A DNA stretch of 27,835 nt, from IMG/VR virus record IMGVR_UViG_3300009605_000104, positions 1 to 27,835 of that record; one strand, given 5' to 3'. The first letter of the stretch is position 1; every line of letters begins with the position of its first letter. This document shows positions 23,262 to 27,835 of the stretch, one piece after another. The translations under genes and the position numbers were made by a program. The notes under the pieces were generated by a model. The model saw only the letters and a list, made by a program, of their open reading frames with translations, ran no database searches and had not been told where the DNA came from. The DNA comes from a virus.

Positions 23262-26200
23262 TTATAAATCTCTATCTAAATCGAAAAGGTTAGCGGACCC
23301 TGCCCATACTGGGCCTGCTCCTCCACCACCCTGGTTTTGAGTAGGGACCTGTGCCTCGCCTGGATAAACAGTCTCTGCTTTATAATAGCTAAATATCTTC
23401 TTCCTGCCTGAGGTGCTTAGAATACCATTCTTAGCATTAGCAAAAGTATTAATAGCTGATTCATCTAACCATATTCTAGAGGCAGAATCATGGGGAAGCA
23501 TAGCACTTGTGTAAAAGAAAGAAGAGGCTACATAACGAGTTTGGTGGTTATTAGGCAATGTACCAATATAACCACTAAATCCTAAATCTTGATAAACTGC
23601 GCTAGTATTCGTATAATTGGGACCTTGACTATTAAGAGCACTACAATCAGAAGAAGTAGCATACCCTTGAGCAAATAATTGATAAGGTTCTCCTTCTTGA
23701 AGACTAAACACATCCCCAGCAAAATTAAAGCCCATACTATTGAAATCTCCAGGTGAAGTATAATCAATATTAGGCATATAATGTTGCCCATTAGCATCCA
23801 CTGGATAAGCTAGGAATTTAGCTTTGGGGTCTGGGGAGACATATAATCTAAATGGTCCGATATTTTCCTGTTCCGTTTTCCCATAATATCCTAACGCTCC
23901 TCCAGTCTGTACTCCTCGTCCAAAGGAATCTAACACACTTAAAGATGACGTATCAGGCGTAGAGGATGGTGCTCCCGATAACCCCACCGTAGTAAGAGAG
24001 GAAGTCCATACAGCACTAGGTCCATAATAATAACCACTTAAATCTTGAGGATGTTTAGGTCCCCCTGTACTAATATCATTCCCCACCGTTAAATAGGAAG
24101 CGTGCAACTCAGAATTATCGGCAATATTCCAAATCCTTAATTGGCTACACTGTCCAGGAGCTGAAAGACTATAAACAGGGCCTGACGCATTCTCCCACCC
24201 ACAAGGGAATACCACATTTTTTACATTAACTTGGCTATCTCCTACTGCTCTCACACACATCCCTCCATAAGATAATCCGCTGACAGCGGGGGGAGTAATG
24301 GGTGCTCTAGAGAACCCCCCATAAGTTCGTGCATTAGACCCAGGACTCACTAGCTGTGTCCCAGGATACGTAGCTTGGTTATTAGCCAGCCCTGGATTAT
24401 CAGAATAACTTACAAAGGGGTTAGCATAAAATTGCATATACCCAGCATAACAAAAAGACGAAGTATTCAATGTGGCAGTAAGATAATCCTGATTCGCGTT
24501 ATACTTGGACTCCCAGAACGCCCCGTAATCCCCTAAGTTATACATATTAATAATAGAATTTTTATTAGCTACTAAACAAGCTCTAGTAGAATGTAATTCA
24601 ACCTTGGTGTGATTAGCAGGATCTCCCAAATTCCAACCACTTGCATCTAGGATACCATCTCTACTATGCGGGCCGAAATCTATAGTAGAATTATCCTCTG
24701 CTAAAACATCTACTCCTGCCTGCACAATGGTAGTGGGCCCCGCAAATTTAACGCTTGAATTATTACCCACATAAACAGCAGCAGTTTTTTGGTTCTTAGC
24801 CCAATCAGCATTTCCAATTATAAAAGTATAATCATTCTTATGTCCATTCAATTCTAACCTACTATCATTAACAACTCTAAAACAGGTACCCTTGAGTGAG
24901 GTTTGGTAATAGGTACTGATCTGCGGGTCTCCCCAGTAGGCTCCCAATAAAATAGATTTACTAGCTACAGCATTCATGTAAGAATTATTAGTAAGTTCAA
25001 CTGCTGGTACAGTTTGCCTTGTGGTAACCGCTGGAGGCGGGTCTAATCTAATATCGAATTCGTGGTTTCCACTAAAGGATAATCGAGTATAAATATTATC
25101 CATAGATTCCCCGACCCCACTTACATAGGTAGGGACAAATTCCGAAGAATTTAGTTTAACATGCTGGCCGTTCCCTGTAAAATTAGTAACGGGATAAAAC
25201 GGACCCTGGGTATAAGTTATAGCATCTGCATTTTTGTTATAATTAAACTTAGATTTAGAAGCCAGTAATCCTTGTTTTTCATTATGGTCTAAGGATATTT
25301 GGGATACTCTACATATAGAATTATCTAATTTCATCCCTATATTATTTTGGAAAGAAGATATTTTATTACTTATATCAATCAAAGATTCCGTAGCTTTAAT
25401 TCCTTCAAAATTATTAAAGAAGGACTGTAAAACTACCGTCTGTGATCCGAAAGAGTCTGCGGAGGTCTCCCCATCCATATTTGTACCATATCGTACTTTC
25501 TGCGGGGTCACTAGGTTAGAATTGTGAAGGTCTACACCTATTATATTTCTATAAAAGCTAAACGGAGCATCTATGGGGAGACCTCTATACTGGTCCGTAG
25601 AAGCACTCAAAGTAATATTTGAGTTGACAGCTTTTAACCCCGCTGTAGGATTTTCCAGTATTTTTGTATCTAAAGTCGCGGCACCTGTAGTAAGTTCATA
25701 ATTACGGAATGCTATGAACCCTCTATTCAAAGTAACATTAGAATTAACAGCCAGCATCCCTGCATTCTTACATCGTGCCACAGTACAGTTTTCTATAACC
25801 ACATCCGAATTTTGAATATCAAATCCTATATTAGTGTTTTGGGCAGTAATAGTCCTAGCATCACCTCCGTCTACACAAAATCCTCTAATATAAATATTAC
25901 CATTACAGTTTTTTATCTTAACATTTTGTAAAGCATTAGCATAAACAAATCCAGTAGATCTCCCTATATTAGTAGTAGGAGGAATAATATCAGGACGTTG
26001 AACAGTTAACCCTCTACTCTCAATATCTGAACCAACGGAGTTATCAGTATAGGCATACACTGTAAATTGATTAGGAACCCCACCGTTCATAAAAACTCCA
26101 TCTGCTGCCACATTTTTAAAATTGGTAGATAACGATATAGTTTTTCTACTATTACTTTGGGGTCTAGACCACTCAGGAGTCTGGACAAAAGTTCTCGTAA

Positions 26201-26825
26201 AATTATTCCAGTAGTTAGCAGCTTCTACAGATGTACCTCCCGCACTATCCCATACCACAGAACTTACCCCAAGAGCTTCTGACGCAAGCATAGTATTACT
26301 GACATCTGTAGAACTAAAAATAGTAATGGAACTTCCTTCAGCAGGGGTTGCTCCTCCATTCGTAGCAGTGATACAAGCAGAAAGTGTATTGGTCCCAATT
26401 CCAGAGCCTGTCAAAACTTTAACAAACCCCCTATTAATAATTTCTAAGCCAGCACCAGGACCTTCAAATTCTATACTCTCTAAATGTAAGTCTCCGAGGT
26501 AACCACTGGTTGCTACCTCAATAGTTACAGGGAACCTAATAGTATTAGGCAGTGCATCAACAGCGGCTGATAAAGACCCAAATACTTTTTTATTATCTAC
26601 ACCCGCAGAGGAAACGGTTAGCATCACCCCATCTACGGAGGATGTGGGGTATCCTGCCATTTCAAATAGATAATCGCCTCTATCTTCTAGATCATAAATC
26701 GGAAGGTTATCTTGTTCCCAATTATAAAAAGAACTTGAATCAAATTTATAAACAGGATCTACCCAATTATTGATTAATTGAGCCGTTCCAGATGCTAAGT
26801 ATCTATCGTTAGGTAAAAATGCCAT
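23262..26825 (-). CDS. Giant beta-helix tail fibre or spike-like protein
   Basis: This 1187-residue protein is the largest in the window. After an N-terminal motif FYNWEQDNLPIYDLEDRGDY (33-52) shared with the 983-residue protein, it has pectate-lyase-like entry strands (FPVTIEVATSGYLGDLHLES) and then about 15-20 turns of a parallel beta-helix. These appear as repeated short strand units such as GFDIQNSDVVIENCTVARC, GLKAVNSNITL, GVDLHNSNLV, GIKATESLIDISN and GMKLDNSICRV, with Asn ladders (residues about 290-700). Such folds are used by phage tailspikes to bind or cut surface polysaccharide; no catalytic Glu/Asp pair can be named with certainty. The C-terminal domain may mediate trimerisation. 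Its start follows the upstream stop after one base (TAATATG). Confidence 0.72.
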   Translation of the reverse strand: MAFLPNDRYLASGTAQLINNWVDPVYKFDSSSFYNWEQDNLPIYDLEDRGDYLFEMAGYPTSSVDGVMLTVSSAGVDNKKVFGSLSAAVDALPNTIRFPVTIEVATSGYLGDLHLESIEFEGPGAGLEIINRGFVKVLTGSGIGTNTLSACITATNGGATPAEGSSITIFSSTDVSNTMLASEALGVSSVVWDSAGGTSVEAANYWNNFTRTFVQTPEWSRPQSNSRKTISLSTNFKNVAADGVFMNGGVPNQFTVYAYTDNSVGSDIESRGLTVQRPDIIPPTTNIGRSTGFVYANALQNVKIKNCNGNIYIRGFCVDGGDARTITAQNTNIGFDIQNSDVVIENCTVARCKNAGMLAVNSNVTLNRGFIAFRNYELTTGAATLDTKILENPTAGLKAVNSNITLSASTDQYRGLPIDAPFSFYRNIIGVDLHNSNLVTPQKVRYGTNMDGETSADSFGSQTVVLQSFFNNFEGIKATESLIDISNKISSFQNNIGMKLDNSICRVSQISLDHNEKQGLLASKSKFNYNKNADAITYTQGPFYPVTNFTGNGQHVKLNSSEFVPTYVSGVGESMDNIYTRLSFSGNHEFDIRLDPPPAVTTRQTVPAVELTNNSYMNAVASKSILLGAYWGDPQISTYYQTSLKGTCFRVVNDSRLELNGHKNDYTFIIGNADWAKNQKTAAVYVGNNSSVKFAGPTTIVQAGVDVLAEDNSTIDFGPHSRDGILDASGWNLGDPANHTKVELHSTRACLVANKNSIINMYNLGDYGAFWESKYNANQDYLTATLNTSSFCYAGYMQFYANPFVSYSDNPGLANNQATYPGTQLVSPGSNARTYGGFSRAPITPPAVSGLSYGGMCVRAVGDSQVNVKNVVFPCGWENASGPVYSLSAPGQCSQLRIWNIADNSELHASYLTVGNDISTGGPKHPQDLSGYYYGPSAVWTSSLTTVGLSGAPSSTPDTSSLSVLDSFGRGVQTGGALGYYGKTEQENIGPFRLYVSPDPKAKFLAYPVDANGQHYMPNIDYTSPGDFNSMGFNFAGDVFSLQEGEPYQLFAQGYATSSDCSALNSQGPNYTNTSAVYQDLGFSGYIGTLPNNHQTRYVASSFFYTSAMLPHDSASRIWLDESAINTFANAKNGILSTSGRKKIFSYYKAETVYPGEAQVPTQNQGGGGAGPVWAGSANLFDLDRDL

Positions 26826-26826
26826 A

Positions 26827-27474
26827 TTAGAAGTTTAATGTCCACTTAAAAACTAGTGAAAAATCACCAGTCTTATATATGTTTGCGAAAGGTCTATATG
26901 CTACTAACTGAGACCTTTTTATAGTTTCTCCTAGAGGGTTCTTCATAAACAACCCAACTTCATTAAGGATAATATCATTACAAGAATTTCTCTCAATCCA
27001 TAATATATAGGTAACAGAATTAAGATCCACTCGTTTAATACTATTATCAGATATTACCCCAAAGAACCATAGAGGATTATTTTTTGAATCAAGTTTAGAT
27101 GCTCCATTAGATTCCATCAACTGGTGCTCTGAGAGAGGTAAGTTGGCAGCACTATTAGTTTGGTAGTCTTTCCATCTTTGTGTGGGCTCAGAGGGATCCG
27201 CTTGATTTTCTTGGGCTAATGCAGAAACTAACGTAGTTTCACTTACCCCATAAGTATCAATAATCGTATCTCCCCCTACCCCTAATTGGAAATACCGAAT
27301 TTGAAAATTAGTTATATCATCGGCCCCAGACCCAGCATAAAGTAACCCAAGTCCTACACCCATTCCAGAGGTTATAGTATTAGGATCACTAAAAACTTGC
27401 TCCTCAGTGCCATCTTCATAGACCTTATAAATTTGTAAGTGTCCTGAAGGATCTAAAAAATCTTTTTGTTTCAT
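26827..27474 (-). CDS. Fibre/baseplate-like protein, paralogue of upstream gene
   Basis: This 215-residue protein has an N-terminal DPSGHLQIYKVYEDG segment, SGMGVGLGLLYAG and FQIRYFQLGVGGD, then a C-terminal block NEVGLFMKNPLG, LVAYRPFANIYKTGDFSLVF and KWTLNF that matches the C-terminal block of the next gene upstream residue for residue in many places. The NEVGLF signature is common in tail fibre and collar-type phage proteins. AGGAAC lies 4 bases before the start. It precedes the giant beta-helix gene by one base and probably contributes to the same tail or baseplate assembly. The name cannot be made more precise from sequence alone. Confidence 0.65.
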   Translation of the reverse strand: MKQKDFLDPSGHLQIYKVYEDGTEEQVFSDPNTITSGMGVGLGLLYAGSGADDITNFQIRYFQLGVGGDTIIDTYGVSETTLVSALAQENQADPSEPTQRWKDYQTNSAANLPLSEHQLMESNGASKLDSKNNPLWFFGVISDNSIKRVDLNSVTYILWIERNSCNDIILNEVGLFMKNPLGETIKRSQLVAYRPFANIYKTGDFSLVFKWTLNF

Positions 27475-27518
27475 AACAGTTCCTGTTTATTATAGTTATT
27501 TAGGGTAGATGAGAATAT

Positions 27519-27835
27519 TTAATAAGAAGACCCTCCACCAGCACCAGGAGATGTACCTCCTCCCCCACCACCGTAACCTCCGATAGATCCTCCACCCTGG
27601 CCTCCGACATCTCCCCCTCCTCTTACTCGCCCTATTGGTCCAGGTGGGGAAACCGATCCTGTGAAATAAGTATCCACTGTATTATTTAATCCTAAGAACC
27701 CTATACTCCAGTGCATCACTATAGAAAAATCTTTAGTTTTAGGTATAGCAGTAAAACTCTTATAAGCTATTAGTAAAGGAGAATCTTCCTGGAAACCTTT
27801 AGGGTTCCTAGCGAAGAGTCCCACTTCACTAATAC
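27519..27835 (-). CDS. Fibre-like protein with Gly-rich C-terminus (partial, N-terminus beyond window)
   Basis: The frame is open to the right edge, so the start lies outside; the visible 104 or so residues begin ISEVGLFARNPKG. This matches NEVGLFMKNPLG of the downstream gene, and LLIAYKSFTAIPKTKDFSIV matches LVAYRPFANIYKTGDFSLVF, so the two genes arose by duplication. Unlike its paralogue, this copy continues after the WSIGF strand with a 35-residue tail at the stop end (codons at 27522-27626) made of Gly, Ser, Pro and Arg, such as GGGSIGGYGGGGGG. The tail resembles the polyglycine loops of T-even fibre adhesins. A GTG in the visible part is not the true start, because sequence homology extends upstream of it. 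Confidence 0.72.
   Translation of the reverse strand, partial: ISEVGLFARNPKGFQEDSPLLIAYKSFTAIPKTKDFSIVMHWSIGFLGLNNTVDTYFTGSVSPPGPIGRVRGGGDVGGQGGGSIGGYGGGGGGTSPGAGGGSSY

Noticed and set aside
23060-25900. TATAAATA copies on the plus strand near 23065, 25085 and 25885
   Set aside because: All lie antisense within large minus-strand genes with no plus-strand gene downstream, so they look like chance in AT-rich DNA.

Overview
This window is part of the genome of a large contractile-tailed (myovirus-type) phage distantly related to phage T4. The evidence is a block of recognisable T4-type virion genes: S80-type prohead protease, scaffold, major capsid protein, neck proteins, tail sheath and tail tube. 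There is also a small gp55-like late sigma factor. The DNA is AT-rich by eye, genes are tightly packed, and no rRNA, tRNA, CRISPR array or insertion sequence was seen. The host cannot be named from the sequence. Nearly all genes are on the minus strand, so transcription mostly runs from high to low coordinates. The two plus-strand genes, the sigma factor and a nuclease, lie at the border between replication and virion genes.

Layout from right to left, in the direction of transcription. At 27835-18113 are tail and surface proteins: two paralogous small fibre/baseplate-like proteins (the first cut by the window edge), a 1187-residue beta-helix protein, a 983-residue protein sharing an N-terminal motif with it, and an unrecognised 723-residue protein. 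A PAAR-like spike-tip protein follows at 18125-17775. After a gap with a T4-like late promoter sequence (TATAAATA), 17671-13368 is the head-assembly block: three small candidate core proteins, prohead protease, scaffold and major capsid protein, closed by a strong hairpin terminator. Next come a small 78-residue protein, gp13-, gp14- and gp15-like neck/tail-completion proteins, a 58-residue protein, tail sheath and tail tube, closed by a second terminator. A 908-residue unknown protein occupies the place after the tube gene where T4 has its portal gene. No portal or terminase gene lies in the window.

The left part (5071-1) holds information-processing genes: a PD-(D/E)XK-type nuclease (+), two small unknown proteins, the sigma factor (+), a family A DNA polymerase divided over three overlapping genes, and an SbcD/Mre11/gp47-like phosphoesterase cut by the left edge. 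The polymerase also carries an N-terminal uracil-DNA-glycosylase-like domain with four cysteines placed as in Fe-S family glycosylases.

The most unusual content is the three-piece polymerase with its Fe-S-type domain. Next are the 908-residue protein and a 148-residue protein whose N termini could be capsid-targeting sequences, and the sigma factor paired with TATAAATA sequences at the starts of transcription units. Functional names rest on motifs read by eye; no database search was run. No stretch longer than 300 bases lacks a gene.
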